Notes under the pieces: model-generated
What the model was told of the DNA's origin: nothing
Databases searched by the model: none
Seen by the model: the letters and a program-made list of their open reading frames with translations, nothing else
Translations under genes and position numbers: made by a program
In this document: positions 1 to 10,703 of the stretch, piece after piece
Layout of the letters: each line of letters starts with the position of its first letter
Position numbering within the stretch: the stretch's first letter is position 1
Assembly (NCBI GenBank): GCA_963693305.1
Contig: OY855908.1
Span: forward strand, 29,446,305-29,510,304
Origin: Meandrina meandrites
Lineage: Eukaryota > Cnidaria > Anthozoa > Scleractinia > Meandrinidae
DNA length: 64,000 bases
Direction of reading: 5' to 3'

Positions 1-3000
1 GAATTTACTGTTTCTTTTCCGCACGCGAGAGTCACACAAAACACAAAAATAAATTTGTACTCAAAAATTTAACTTGAATGTAAGGATATTTTTCAATGCA
101 AATTCGAAACCGCAAAAGCATCACGCAGGGTAAAACTTTCAATGAATAAATTCGTGTCGTTTTATTTTTCAACTGAAGGAAAATTCAATGTTGAAATACG
201 TACAGAGCGTTTACACACTGTTCCTGTGGACACTGTGAGTTCTGTTTGTATTAGCTGTTTTTTGGTCCATGTTTATTTAGCCGGTGACTGTTATTTAGTG
301 CTTGAAATTAACCGTTATAAACCCAACATAAATACAACCTTTAAAGCATAATTTTATACGCGTCAAAAAGCACGTGCACGTGCATGGAAGCAAATTATCT
401 GGCGAGGATATTGAACTAACGAATTGAAATTCTAATACTTGATCATGACCAGCCAAACCAACAAAGTAAAAGTGCTAATAATCATAACAAATACTCTAAC
501 TAGCTCTAGGTAGAATAAGAACGGTGCAAAATGCATACCTCTAACTTCCTTCGTTTAGCAAAAGCCGAACGGACAGGGGGACCTTTGTGCTTCGGGAGGC
601 ATTCTTCCCCGTGATTTCTTTTCCGAACAAAAAAAACAGTCGGCATAGCATCCTCTTTGAGGTGGAGTCTGAGCGGCTTGAAATCAGAACCAAAAACCTA
701 CGTATCACCAGATTTTCTCTGAAGCAGTCTTCGGTAAAATGAACCGCACAAATGCGAGAGCTCTTGTCTGGCTTAAATTCTTATCTTTTCATTTTCAAAA
801 GCCATTGTTTCCTGAGCTTTGAATTTGCTGGAAACTTAAACGTATTTACTTTCGACTTAGAATTATTTTAGTAGTTTTGTGCTGCACAAAACACCATGAT
901 GTCCCATTCTTGTGAGCTCATCAATTTCCCCCAATTTCACAGCACACCAATAATGACGTCACAGTTTTAAGTTCCGAAAATTTCTCGACAATTTTTCCGA
1001 ACGCTCTACGATTATGAAGGCCTAAAATAAGCATTTTTCAACTTGAAATTTCTCTGTTTTGCACAGTCCAATTACTTTGAAATTTCGGAATATGTTTATT
1101 TGGTTCTTAATCAACAAGTTGGCCTAAAAAAAGAAAATTCGAAATTTTGGTTCATTTGACCTTTACCAGAAACGAAGGAAATTCATTCAGTGCTCTATAT
1201 AAAATTTCCGATAAAGCAGAATAGTTAACATGCAACCAAACAAATACGGCACAAAACTAGATTACAAGCATAGACTACTAGATGTTAGGAAACGTTTAGG
1301 AATGTCATGTTTTCAAGAATACGACACGCGTCGTTGAATTCAAACAGGATAATCAAGCAGGAGGAATTTGAGGCAATAGGCAGCGACAAATTTGACTGAG
1401 AACGGCATGGCCGAAAATTCAGTTGAACTTAGCTAATCTTTAATGTTGATTCTGTTTTATCTTGATTTGGGAAATAAACCGATACACTACAAATTATGGT
1501 CTTCCAAAGGAATTCAAACCGTTAGTCTTGATTTAATGAAAGACGCGGCAAGTTCTTGTCTTTCCCGGAATTCAAGGAACGCTTCGACATCAAAACAAAT
1601 TTTCTTATCTATCATGGCGTCGTATACGGAAAACCAATGTAAAAAAAAACAAAAACCTTAGCACCTTTGTTGACAACTTCACAAAAGTTTCCAAGTTCAA
1701 TAGACTGGCATATGAAAAGCTAGTCAGCGCTAAACAAAAAAGCCCACTAGTTAAGAGAAGTGGTGTGTCGACTGCAGCCTACAGTGCTCTAAAGCAATCC
1801 ACTGGGAGACGGCTTACAGGGTCCCTTTCTGCAGCACTAAAGCCACCAATTAATTATTTTTCAGTTTAAATTACTTCATAGAAGACTAGCGACAAATGAC
1901 TTAAAAAAAAAATCGGCCGTACAATGATTATAGTGCCAGACAACTCGTAAATGTCCATGAATAATGCAATGTGTTTCAGAAAGGAACTACTTTCTTCCTC
2001 TCGTTCGGCATCGTTGCGAATTAATTCTGTAAAATCTAATAACAAACATAACTTACTGTGATGGAGTTTTTCCTTCGACTTGTCTCCTCTCTGAAATAAG
2101 CAAAGTGACCTGTGTTCCTTTACGGCCAAGAACTTCCTAAGCTTTTGATCTAAAATTAAATAATTATTTAGGATTTTTTAGATTTCAGTTTAGGCATATC
2201 CCTATTTTGGTTTCGCATGTCTGTTTTTCGGTTTTTGGTCTTCGACAGATTTTTGTTTCGGCGTTTGTTATTTTCGAGAGATTTATGTTTTCTTCGACAT
2301 TTGTTTTTCGACAGATTTCCGTCATTTGGTTTAACATTTCAGTTTCAGCATTTAGATTTTCAACATACTTTCGTTGTTGGCAACTAAGATTTAAATCACA
2401 TTTCATAATGAAGCAAAGATTTACACGAACTAAAATACCCGCCATTTAGCCGTTACGATAGGACATATATGCCCACGCTATTCTTTTTAAATCTCAATTT
2501 TAATGCTTTTTTTGTTGCCCTCGCAACACCCACGTTCAATTTAAGAATTCGAGGTTTTAACATATTTCCTTCTTCTATTTATATAAGCGTTCGGAATACC
2601 TCGATTAACCCAGGCAGTTGTATTCGGTTTTTCACGAAGACATCATCGGATAACAATGCCCCCGTATTGATCTCATGCAAAGTCTTGGAAAATTATGTTT
2701 TTATAAGGTATAGAGTATTGAAGAAAGTAATCCTTCGTCGGTGGTGAACGACCAAGTATACCAAGTATACCCCCCTCATGTTTTAATAGTTTAACTTTCG
2801 CGCGTTACGTTATTATAAAACAAAAATCTACACGTTATAAAATTAACGTGAATTTTCGAAAAGTTGTGGTCAAGAACGTGATGCTTTATGCGCAATAATT
2901 TCTATAGCAACCTGCGCTTTCCACAAGATAAAGCAACAACGTTCAACAAAAGAGAGTGGAAATGAGAGGGGGGAAGTAAGGCCTCAGGTTGATATCAGCA

Positions 3001-3395
3001 GGCAACTTTTGATCTCCCCCCCTGGGTTCGTGGAAATCAGGAACGCTATAGATCAATCGGCGAGCGGTTCGATGTTGCAAAGTCGACTATGTTTAATTGT
3101 TTGTCACACGTATGCAACGCGTTAGTTAAAAACCACAGGCTTAGCGGCCTATGTTTGAGAGGTCACAGCATGTCCCATATAAAAATTCAAATTTTCTCAC
3201 TAATCGCTATTGTGACGTATAGAATTGCTTTATAACCAACAGATACGGAAGCTAACCACGCAAGCAAACCTTGGTGAAGCTAACTGCAAGTAAACTAGTG
3301 CCATTGCGTTATTTCGCCGAATTGGGTCACCCATAATATCACGATAATATCGACTATCAATGCACCCAGAATTGGGGGAGGGGACATCTTATTAC
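1..3395. other. gene-poor flank left of the Polinton
   Basis: No convincing gene is visible; open frames are under 93 codons and match nothing I recognise. About 2185-2450 is a T-rich stretch with recurring TTTTCGACA/TTTTCGG words that keeps both strands open by composition. From about 3320 to 3400 lies the left half of a short repeat containing ATAATATCACGATAATATC that the Polinton interrupts. Confidence 0.5.
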
Positions 3396-3401
3396 ACTCT
3401 A
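3396..3401. repeat. left target-site duplication of the Polinton (ACTCTA)
   Basis: ACTCTA abuts the left end and recurs at 19357-19362. The last A can also be read as the first base of the inverted repeat, so the duplication is 5 or 6 bp; Polintons normally duplicate 6 bp. Joining the two flanks at one copy restores a sequence that aligns with an uninterrupted relative at about 19430-19490. Confidence 0.8.
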
Positions 3402-3605
3402 GTAGTATTGTAGGAGTCAAACGAATACCACTTTGGGTGCACCTAAATTTTTCACCTCTTCACGAGACTAGTAGTCAGGGACCAAAGCCAAACCATGCTC
3501 ACATAGCTCGCAAGGTTTGGCTTTAATCCCTGACTATAGTCCCGTAAAGAGGGTGAAAATTTAGGTTTACCAAAGTAGTATTCGTTTGACTCCTACAATA
3601 CTACT
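3401..3605. repeat. hairpin-forming palindrome inside the left inverted repeat
   Basis: The outer 94 bases (3401-3494) are an imperfect reverse complement of 3514-3605, separated by a 19-nt loop. The terminal GTAGTATTGTAGGAGTCAAA recurs inverted at the inner edge, and AAGCCAAACC/GGTTTGGCTT pair at the loop. Identity of the arms is roughly 85-90% by eye with one- or two-base gaps. A mirror copy lies at 19152-19356. Confidence 0.9.
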
Positions 3606-3686
3606 TGGGAAAAGAAAGGGAGCGAAAGGGAGTGAAACCCGAGGCGGGGACAAGCAATTAGAGAATTGACACCGTGCAGTATAAAA
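3401..3686 (+). repeat. left terminal inverted repeat
   Basis: Reverse complement of 19071-19356 over its full length. The single mismatch is A at 3446 against A at 19311 (T in reverse complement). Its inner end carries TATAAAA (3680-3686) pointing into the element, placed to serve the polymerase gene; the same box in the right copy faces the 69-residue gene. Confidence 0.97.
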
Positions 3687-3732
3687 GTTTTTCAATTAAT
3701 TATAAAAAAATATTTTTTCTACATAATATACG

Positions 3733-6700
3733 ATGGACGAAATAGACTTCGAATCTCTCGAAGATGTCGAACAAGAACTTGCGAGAATAGACCCCGAAGT
3801 GTTGCGCTATTTATCGCAATTACTTGGAGAAAACGTGCCCGCAGTTAAAAAGATAATAAGGAATGTGTTAGAAGAACCAATCCCAGAAGAAACAAAGAAA
3901 CGATTAAAACCACCTTTGCAACCAAAACCTTACAAACCAATACCGCCACCAAGAAAAAGGAACAGAAGACAAAAAATGATTGAACAGTTTAAACTTCTGA
4001 GGGAGTTTGACCCCCTCCACCCGCTAAACATAAGAAATGTGGGAGACTACCAGAATGAGGTTGAGGATAAGTACAAGGACGAAACAACAGAGGGTGTAGA
4101 AAAGATAAAAGGTAGGCGTTATATTCGGTGGCGCTTCAAAAAGAATCTGCAAAGAGACCAAACAGCAAAATTCATGGAAAAAATAAGAAAGGACGTAAGA
4201 ACATCATTTTACATAAGGTACGTTTTTGCATTTAATTTGCGCAACATTGAAGACGGAACCTTTCTTACCTTCTACCAAAATGAAAAAGGCTCCCGATGGA
4301 TAAACAAGCTAGAAGACGCGGAAAAATGGCTGAGGGAAAGGGAGTCTGAACGTCTGGAAGTAGAAAAAATCGAAAGACCAAACACAAAATGGGTCTTCGA
4401 CCACTACTATGCTGTTGATGTAAAAGTTGTGATTGACCGAACACCTCTGATGGGGACAGGCCCATTACCAGACTGGCTGCGCAACCTTGCGCGCGGGAAT
4501 CATGCAATGGTGACACTAGACACCTATAGAGATAACATGTGTCTATGGCGTTGTATCGCTGTGCACAGAGGAGCAAGGCCAGATCGAAGCACAAAAGCAG
4601 CGCAAGGTCTGGTCAAGAGTTTCTTCAAACTCCGCGATACACCGACGAACTGCGAAAAAACATCACTGGATGAATTGGAAAAGGTAGAAATGCACCTGAA
4701 TAAGGGTACTGCTTTCTCAGAATGGCTAGGTATCAGAGTTTATATACCAGAGCGTGTAGATGATAAAGAAGTCGTATAGCATCTTACAAGAAATCCAGCG
4801 TCACAGTTTAAAAACGTTATGACAATCGGTATTTTTGGAGAGCATTCATTTTTGATAAAAGACATTACAAAGTTGGCGAAAATTTATGCATGCACCCATT
4901 GCAACGCAAGATTCACAAAGGTTTGCAATCTTCAACGTCATGCAGATAGATGTGCGCAAGGAAAAACTGTAATAGATTGTCCAGGCGAAAAGGTGGAAGC
5001 GCCACAGTCAGCTTACCAGAAAGCGTTTTACCCAAAACATAACGCATCAAATGAATCAATTCAGTGGCTAGAGTACGCAGCAAAGCATTGGAATATGACC
5101 ATTCACCACGCAATGTCAGGCCACGGAGGAGAGCGATGGATAGGGAAAAGACCAGTTGATGGATACAACCATAAGAGAAAGTTAGTTCTTCAGTATCACG
5201 GCTGCTACTGGCACGGCTGTCCAAAATGTTACCCTGATCGGGATAAAATAATTGAACGTGGTGACAGAACAAGAGAAGATCTCTTCCAGGCGACAATGAG
5301 GCGCACAGCTTACCTCAGAAAGGAAGGATACAAAGTAATAGAGTGTTGGGCATGCGAAGTCGGAGACAAATATATTGAACAACTACCGGAAGCAAAAACA
5401 AAAAGTTACCCGCACGCTATATTGTATGATTTTGAGGCGTACGGAGACAAAAATAAGCGAAAGGATCCGACAGACAATTTAACAATCGAGAATGAGCACG
5501 TACCAATCTCGGTGAGCATCGGTGACACCTTTGAAAGAGAGCCAACCCACATCTGCGAAAGAGACCCCAAAGAGCTGATCCGCAAGTTTATGGAAGAGTT
5601 GGAGAGACGTGGAAAAAACATAAGGAAACAAGTAAGAGATGAATTTATGCCGGCAGACGTCGCCCTGCTACCAAAAGACCAGAGGAAAAAAATAGAAGAA
5701 TGGTGCGATCAGGTCCCAGTTCTGGGATTCAACTCGGGGACTTACGATCTGAATCTGATCAAAAACTACTTCGCAGAGCGCCTTGCGGACACAACCAACA
5801 AAGTCAGAGTGGCAAAGCACGGAAACAAAATCATGTTCTTGCTAACTTCTGGCTTCCGTTTCCTTGACATAATCAACTACCTTGGCCCAGGAACCAGCTA
5901 CGAGAAATGGGTAAAGGCATACGACTGCAAGACAACGAAATCATGGTTCCCATACGAGTGGTTTGACAGACCAGAAAAGCTGGATTACCCAGGATTGCCC
6001 GATTACCCGCATTGGTATTCAAAGTTGAAAAATGAATTCACACTGAAACTGTCAGAATGGAAAGCCTGCAAAGAGACGTTTCGAGAAAAGGGAATGAAAA
6101 CCTTCGAAGACTGGGTGCGTTACTACAATAATCTCGATGTGGCACCCGGACTTGAGGCTCTCGAAAAAATGAGAAACTTCTACACTGAGAAGGGAATCGA
6201 CATAATGAAAGACGCAGTCAGCATCCCAGGTGTGAGCTTACACTACCTTCTAAGGGGGGCTATTGAACGCAACGCTGTTCTTTACAGCCCAAGCAAAGAA
6301 GCATATGATATGTTGAAAGCAGCAGTTGTTGGAGGACCGAGCCTCGTTTTCACAAGATACCACGAAGTCGGAAAAACAAGAATAAGGTCACATCAAATAG
6401 CGGAACCAAAACTTTGCAAAAACATCCTCGGATACGACGCCAACGCCCTGTATCTCTCAACCATGCTCAGAGAAATGCCCTGCGGAAAAGAAAAAGTTGT
6501 ACACTACACAGGAGAATACCAAACAGACGGGGCACCAGTACTAACGCACAGACTCAAAGAAGGAAGCTGGTTCGGATATGCAGAAATAGATATTGAGATT
6601 CCAAATCACTTACACCAAAAGTTCGAGGAAATGTGTCCGTTCTTTCACAACAAAGTGGTGCCAGCCAAAGCTGTCCCCGAGCATATGCTTAAATACTTGC

Positions 6701-7689
6701 GTGATACAGGAAGAAAACGAGGAGAAGATAAGAAACTCATGGGAACGTTGTCAGCAAAGAGGATACTTGTGTACGCCCCTCTACTACTCTGGTATGTGAA
6801 TCACGGGGCAGTTATCAAAAGGGTTTATCGAACAATTGACTACCAACCGGCAAAGATCTTTCCCTGGTTCGTGGAACAAGTCACGGAGGCTCGCCGGACA
6901 GGAGATTTAGAAAAAAGCAAAGCACTGCTGGCTGATATATTCAAACTGTTGGGAAACAGCGGGTATGGGAAGCTAATAGAAGCCTTGGAGCGCCAAACAA
7001 ATGTCATTTACACAAAAGATGAGAAGGTAGTCGACAGAGCCCTGCGAAGTGCATACTTTTCAGATCTTGACGAGATTGGAGAGGCGTATGAGTTGGAAAG
7101 TCGGAAGCCACGGATCACAATAAGAAGACCGTTTCAGATCGGAATAGCGGTATATCAGCTGGCAAAGCTGAGGATGTTGGAATTCTATTACGACTTCCTT
7201 GACAGGTACTTTGACAGAAAAGATTTTGAGCTGATACAAATGGACACAGACAGCAACTACTTGGCAATCTCCGGCAAGAAACTCGAAGACATAGTACGTC
7301 CAGAGATGAAAGCAGAATTCGAAAAACAAAAAAAGAATTGGTTGGCTTGGGACAAGTGGAGTGGTAGAACACCTGGTCTGTTTAAGATGGAGTGTGAGGG
7401 GGACCGGATGATTGCGCTCTGCTCCAAATGCTACTATATAGACGATCGAGGAGAAAAAAAGAAGTTCAGCACAAAGGGAATGTCGAAGAAGCAAAACAAT
7501 ATAAACTGGCAGCGTTTCAAGACGGCGTTGGAAGGAAACAAGGATATGGCAACAAACAGAGGGTTTCGGATGCGAGACGGGAATATAGTAACTTACGAAC
7601 AGGAGAAGCTGGGGTTGAGTGCATATTATGACAAACGATGGGTGCTACCTGACGGGATACACACCGAACCAATTGAATACCACATTTAG
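3733..7689 (+). pseudogene. polB: Polinton protein-primed DNA polymerase B, interrupted by in-frame TAG
   Basis: Two open segments (3733-4779, 348 residues; 4819-7689, 956 residues) lie in one frame, separated only by TAG at 4777-4779 and 13 sense codons. The N-terminal part has a DNMCLWRC motif (residues 267-274) resembling the OTU-like segment of animal Polinton polymerases. The downstream part, numbered from 4819, has a C2H2-like finger near residue 31, a GCYWHGCPKC segment near 132-141, exonuclease motifs DFEAY (about 204), FNSGTYD (304) and YYNNLD (435), and polymerase motifs DANALYL (540), NSGYG (713) and MDTDS (808). All catalytic motifs are present. The enzyme should replicate the element from a terminal protein. 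The TAG is either a recent nonsense mutation or is read through; its following bases CATCTT are not the classic CARYYA leaky context. AATATA sits 2 nt before the ATG. Confidence 0.93.
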
Positions 7690-8675
7690 TTCGCTTTAGC
7701 TGGTGGAAGAGTGGTATCTGGAGGTACAACAAGCAGTTCTTCACGTACAAAACTACGTTTGGGCCCGTCATGTAAATAGTAGAGAACGGGCTGATCAGGT
7801 TTGGTAAAAGAACGTTCAAGGTTGTAAACTTTCAAAGACCAGATTGGATCAGTGGCTCTTTTCGTCCCACCTTCAAGCTCACCAGGTTGGTACAAATATC
7901 GAACCAAAACTATGGAGGGGAGCTTTTTTTCGTTTAAACCAACAGGTCGCAAATATTTAGTTGACGGTTCTGCATAAACATTTTTTTTCTTGATTGCGGT
8001 AGCAGGTTTCATACCAATCAATCGAGTGACTTGGTTGTTCAGAGCAGAAACAACTGAGGGAAGCCTTTTCACCCACTCTGTGGACCGCGGCCCCTCAGGC
8101 GAACGCATTTCAACTGCGTACTGATACCCAAACAAGCGCTCGGCAAGGGTACGATTGAAACGTTCAACGATAGCTTGGTCTCTATGAATTTCAGGGTGGC
8201 CGCGTCTGATAGAAGTTTTGTGATTCTCCATTTCTTTTGTAACAGCGCCCATAAATTCACGCCCAGGATCAACCTGCAGAATCTGTGGCCACTTCAGAGG
8301 TCCACGTATGTAAATTGTCTTAAAAGCTTTGGCAACCTCAGTAGAATCTTTGGAGGTTAAAGGCTGAGCTTCTTTGAATCTGCTAGCAACATCAACAACG
8401 GTAAGCGCGTATTTGTAAGTGCTACGGCCCACTTTGTCGTGCGGCAGAAAAAGAAGATCTGCCTGATGCACTTTGTTGGGTGTAGGCACGTCGAATTTTG
8501 GGCGAGGGATGTAGCGCGGTGCGGGGAGGTAGATCTGCCAAAGCGCTTGTTTGAACAACCATTCTTTGGCAACAACTTCAGGTACCTTTGCAGCAACCGC
8601 TAATTTTTTAATTGCAGAGATACCTTTCCAGTAACCTTGTGGACTGTAGTAACGCCGCTCTAATTTTCTGTCCAT
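7686..8675 (-). CDS. int: retroviral-type DDE integrase of the Polinton
   Basis: A 329-residue protein of the retrovirus/Ty3-like integrase fold that would insert the element and make the 6-bp duplication. The catalytic triad is visible as D73 (in HQADLLFL), D136 (in QVDPGREF) and E171 (in QAIVERFNRTL), a spacing of 34 residues between the second D and the E. The C-terminal part is basic and aromatic, compatible with an SH3-like DNA-binding fold; I see no chromodomain and no clear HHCC finger. Its TAA overlaps the polymerase TAG by 4 bp (TTAG), so the genes converge with no spacer. The ATG lies 21 nt from a TATATA motif shared with the divergent gene at 8704, the longest such gap in the element. 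Confidence 0.95.
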   Translation of the reverse strand: MDRKLERRYYSPQGYWKGISAIKKLAVAAKVPEVVAKEWLFKQALWQIYLPAPRYIPRPKFDVPTPNKVHQADLLFLPHDKVGRSTYKYALTVVDVASRFKEAQPLTSKDSTEVAKAFKTIYIRGPLKWPQILQVDPGREFMGAVTKEMENHKTSIRRGHPEIHRDQAIVERFNRTLAERLFGYQYAVEMRSPEGPRSTEWVKRLPSVVSALNNQVTRLIGMKPATAIKKKNVYAEPSTKYLRPVGLNEKKLPSIVLVRYLYQPGELEGGTKRATDPIWSLKVYNLERSFTKPDQPVLYYLHDGPKRSFVREELLVVPPDTTLPPAKAN

Positions 8676-8703
8676 TTAAATAATTATGCGCGGACATATA
8701 TAC
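8676..8703. promoter_or_regulatory. divergent promoter between integrase and unknown gene
   Basis: The 28-bp spacer contains TATATA (8697-8702). It ends 1 nt before the rightward ATG at 8704 and lies 21 nt from the leftward integrase ATG. Position and symmetry suggest one core promoter for both genes; this is inferred from sequence only. Confidence 0.45.
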
Positions 8704-9228
8704 ATGGCGGGAAAAATGAGTTTGGGTGACCCTTACGGTGGGGTATTTGCAACTGAGTTTCTCTCCACGCTTAACGAAGTGTTGCTAAAAGAGGAGGAAA
8801 AGTTAATAAAAAAAATAAAAGAAATCAAGCCAGAAAAAGATCTTGACGACCGTTACGACCACGAAGGGGTGTGGGTTTTACCCCACGAAGAGATGAGCCA
8901 CCCTCCCAAACCAAAATTATGGTATTTAATTTCAGTGCTAAAAAAAGTCGGCATTTCTTTAGAACAGGTCGGTGACGAAATGGGGGTGACCTTTTTGGGT
9001 AATGTCATTTGCCAGTTCAAGCAGTTTAATTTCAGGTCGTGTAACTACGTTTGTTTTTTATACAACTATTTTCAAAAGGTCTCAACAAGAGATTGGCCGG
9101 CGAAAAATGCAATACTGAAAAAGCTCACGAAAAGATTGCCGACGATGCAACAAACCAGAAATAAAGCGGATAAAAGTTTCAACGAATGGTGGCTGGTGGC
9201 AACTCAGTTGCTGATACCCCACCTCTAA
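8704..9228 (+). CDS. Polinton protein of unknown function, 174 residues
   Basis: I do not recognise a domain. The ATG at 8704 is preferred over the in-frame ATG at 8686 because TATATA ends 1 nt before it, as elsewhere in the element. The N-terminal half is charged (a Lys/Glu-rich helix near residues 28-50). The middle (about residues 98-125) is Cys- and aromatic-rich and unlike the rest; it could be an in-frame 81-nt intron (GTAATG at about 8999 to AAAAG at about 9079) or a buried segment. The last codons contain one copy of the element's repeated palindrome. The TAA overlaps the stop of the opposing gene by 4 bp (CTAA). Confidence 0.7.
   Translation: MAGKMSLGDPYGGVFATEFLSTLNEVLLKEEEKLIKKIKEIKPEKDLDDRYDHEGVWVLPHEEMSHPPKPKLWYLISVLKKVGISLEQVGDEMGVTFLGNVICQFKQFNFRSCNYVCFLYNYFQKVSTRDWPAKNAILKKLTKRLPTMQQTRNKADKSFNEWWLVATQLLIPHL
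9199..9211 (+). repeat. internal palindrome copy 1
   Basis: GCAACTCAGTTGC core followed by TGATACCCCAC. It encodes the near-terminal residues VATQLLIPH of the gene ending at 9228. Confidence 0.75.
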
Positions 9229-9743
9229 ACAGCAGTTGTCTTAGATGTTCTGTTAACCTTTACCCCACTGTCAGTGTGGTCTGAAAAACGCAGTTTTGTC
9301 TTTGCGGTTGTAAAGGTGTTGTACTTTTTCACAATATCTTGGTACTCACCGTCAGAGATTACACCATCTTCAAGAGCGGGTGATATGAGAGAGTTGATCG
9401 TGCTCAGCGTAGCTTCAGCCAGGGTCTGTATTTTTTCGTGTTTTTTCGCTTTCCGCAGGAAAAATTTGCTGGTGACCATGCAGGAGGTTGACACCAATGA
9501 AAACAGGGTGGCAGCTGCGATTAAAGGACCGCCAACAGCAACGCCAACTGCAGAAAGAGAAGCGGCCAGCCCAGAGCCGGTAAGAATGGTAGCGACTCCG
9601 CCTGTAAATTCACATACCGTTTGGCAACGTGTGTACCACCGTTTGAATTTGACTGAGGTTTCGTAGTAGTGCACCAACTGGTTTTCCAAATTCGTCTCTA
9701 TCATTTTTATTTTAGCCCGCCTGAATTCTGTTGCAGAATCCAT
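9225..9743 (-). CDS. conserved Polinton small hydrophobic-core protein, 172 residues
   Basis: An N-terminal amphipathic/charged region (1-46), a long Gly/Ala/Val-rich hydrophobic stretch (47-90) able to form two membrane-spanning or membrane-active helices, then a charged helical tail with LAEATLSTINSLISPALEDG. Similar hydrophobic-core proteins recur in animal Polintons, in my recollection, without an assigned role. It may be a membrane or lytic factor or a minor virion protein, which is inference. TATATAT lies 4 nt before the ATG. It converges with the 174-residue gene, sharing 4 bp. Confidence 0.8.
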   Translation of the reverse strand: MDSATEFRRAKIKMIETNLENQLVHYYETSVKFKRWYTRCQTVCEFTGGVATILTGSGLAASLSAVGVAVGGPLIAAATLFSLVSTSCMVTSKFFLRKAKKHEKIQTLAEATLSTINSLISPALEDGVISDGEYQDIVKKYNTFTTAKTKLRFSDHTDSGVKVNRTSKTTAV

Positions 9744-9784
9744 TTCCTATATATGTGTTAAAAAATATTTCGTGGGGTGTGGGG

Positions 9785-10654
9785 TTAGTCGCAATAGGTG
9801 TTGCGGTATTTTCCGGTTTTCTTGTCGTAAATTATTTGGTTACACGGTTCGGTTACTCTGGTAGGGTGTGTCCAAAACTTTTTGCTGAACAGACCGGTTT
9901 TTGTGTTAAAGGCACCTTTTGCGATGTCACCACTCCAATACTTTTTAAACAAATCCTTATCACCACCTGTGATAGCCATGATTGCAGCAGCCACATCTTG
10001 AGACTGTTGAAAGTCCGGACTTTTTTCGCCGATCTTTTTATTGATCGTTTCACCGACACCCAAACCCACCTTTTGCTTCGAGCTGATTGCGTTGCGCGCC
10101 ACGGCGTGACCCCATTGCCGTTTGTTTTTGGGAATAGCGTCAAGCGCCTTCACCATTTTTTTGTCTGCATCAAGTTTGCACCCTTTCTCATTTTTCTTGC
10201 CTGCACAGACGGCATAATCAACGTCATGCTGCATTGCAACTGCGTCCGTGGCGCCTGTGGGTTGCTGGTATATCTTCAAGATCTTCCCCGTCTTGGGGTC
10301 GTAAGAAAGCTGTTTTTCAAGAGGATTGTACGGCCCTGTATAGTTGTGGCCCGGAAGTGTCCACCCTTTCTTTGGTTTAGGCAGCTTGCCGATGGCTTTA
10401 TGCAAATCAAAAGCCCCACCGCGGGGTCGTTCATAAAGAGGGTTTGTTGGGTCATCTACTCGATTACCCGCATAAATTCTCATATCATAATTACCACCAC
10501 GTTGGGTACCCCCACTAATAAACCGTGTCTTGGTAATGCCACAACTTGCGCATTTTACTTTTAACATTCTTCTACCATTTTTTGCGGTTGCAAATGTTTC
10601 ACTTCCCGGTGCGTTGGGTGTGAAGCGTTTTTCTTTCACGCAGTATACCTCCAT
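9785..10654 (-). CDS. phospholipase A2-domain virion protein with zinc-ribbon-like N-terminus
   Basis: A 289-residue protein started at 10654, where TATATAAT lies 2 nt upstream; the longer frame to 10678 lacks this. Residues 1-45 form a DUF5679-like zinc module (C5, C35, C38; the usual second Cys of CxxC is E8). Residues about 96-160 carry a parvovirus-type PLA2 signature: calcium-loop-like YTGPYNPL (105-112) and the catalytic pair HD (143-144) in MQHDVDYAVC. In parvovirus capsids this enzyme opens endosomal membranes, so a role in entry or release is a reasonable inference. The C-terminal 130 residues are unassigned and end in a Cys-containing tail. The next gene upstream shares the N-terminal module. 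Confidence 0.85.
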   Translation of the reverse strand: MEVYCVKEKRFTPNAPGSETFATAKNGRRMLKVKCASCGITKTRFISGGTQRGGNYDMRIYAGNRVDDPTNPLYERPRGGAFDLHKAIGKLPKPKKGWTLPGHNYTGPYNPLEKQLSYDPKTGKILKIYQQPTGATDAVAMQHDVDYAVCAGKKNEKGCKLDADKKMVKALDAIPKNKRQWGHAVARNAISSKQKVGLGVGETINKKIGEKSPDFQQSQDVAAAIMAITGGDKDLFKKYWSGDIAKGAFNTKTGLFSKKFWTHPTRVTEPCNQIIYDKKTGKYRNTYCD

Positions 10655-10690
10655 CCTATATAATAAGCAAAAATTCACTTTTGGGTATCA

Positions 10691-10703
10691 GCAACTTAGT
10701 TGC
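10691..10703 (-). repeat. internal palindrome copy 2
   Basis: GCAACTTAGTTGC flanked by GGTATCA and TACCCAC. It supplies the last Ser-Asn and stop codon of the leftward 183-residue gene. Confidence 0.75.

Noticed and set aside
2185..2449. Overlapping frames on both strands near 2.2-2.45 kb
   Set aside because: T-rich repetitive sequence with few stops on either strand; no recognisable protein.
7060..7494. Leftward 144-codon frame inside polB
   Set aside because: It lies opposite conserved polymerase motifs B and C and has no promoter motif.
9731..10564. Rightward 277-codon frame opposite the PLA2-domain gene
   Set aside because: The leftward frame contains the PLA2 and zinc motifs; this one is a composition shadow without a recognisable domain.
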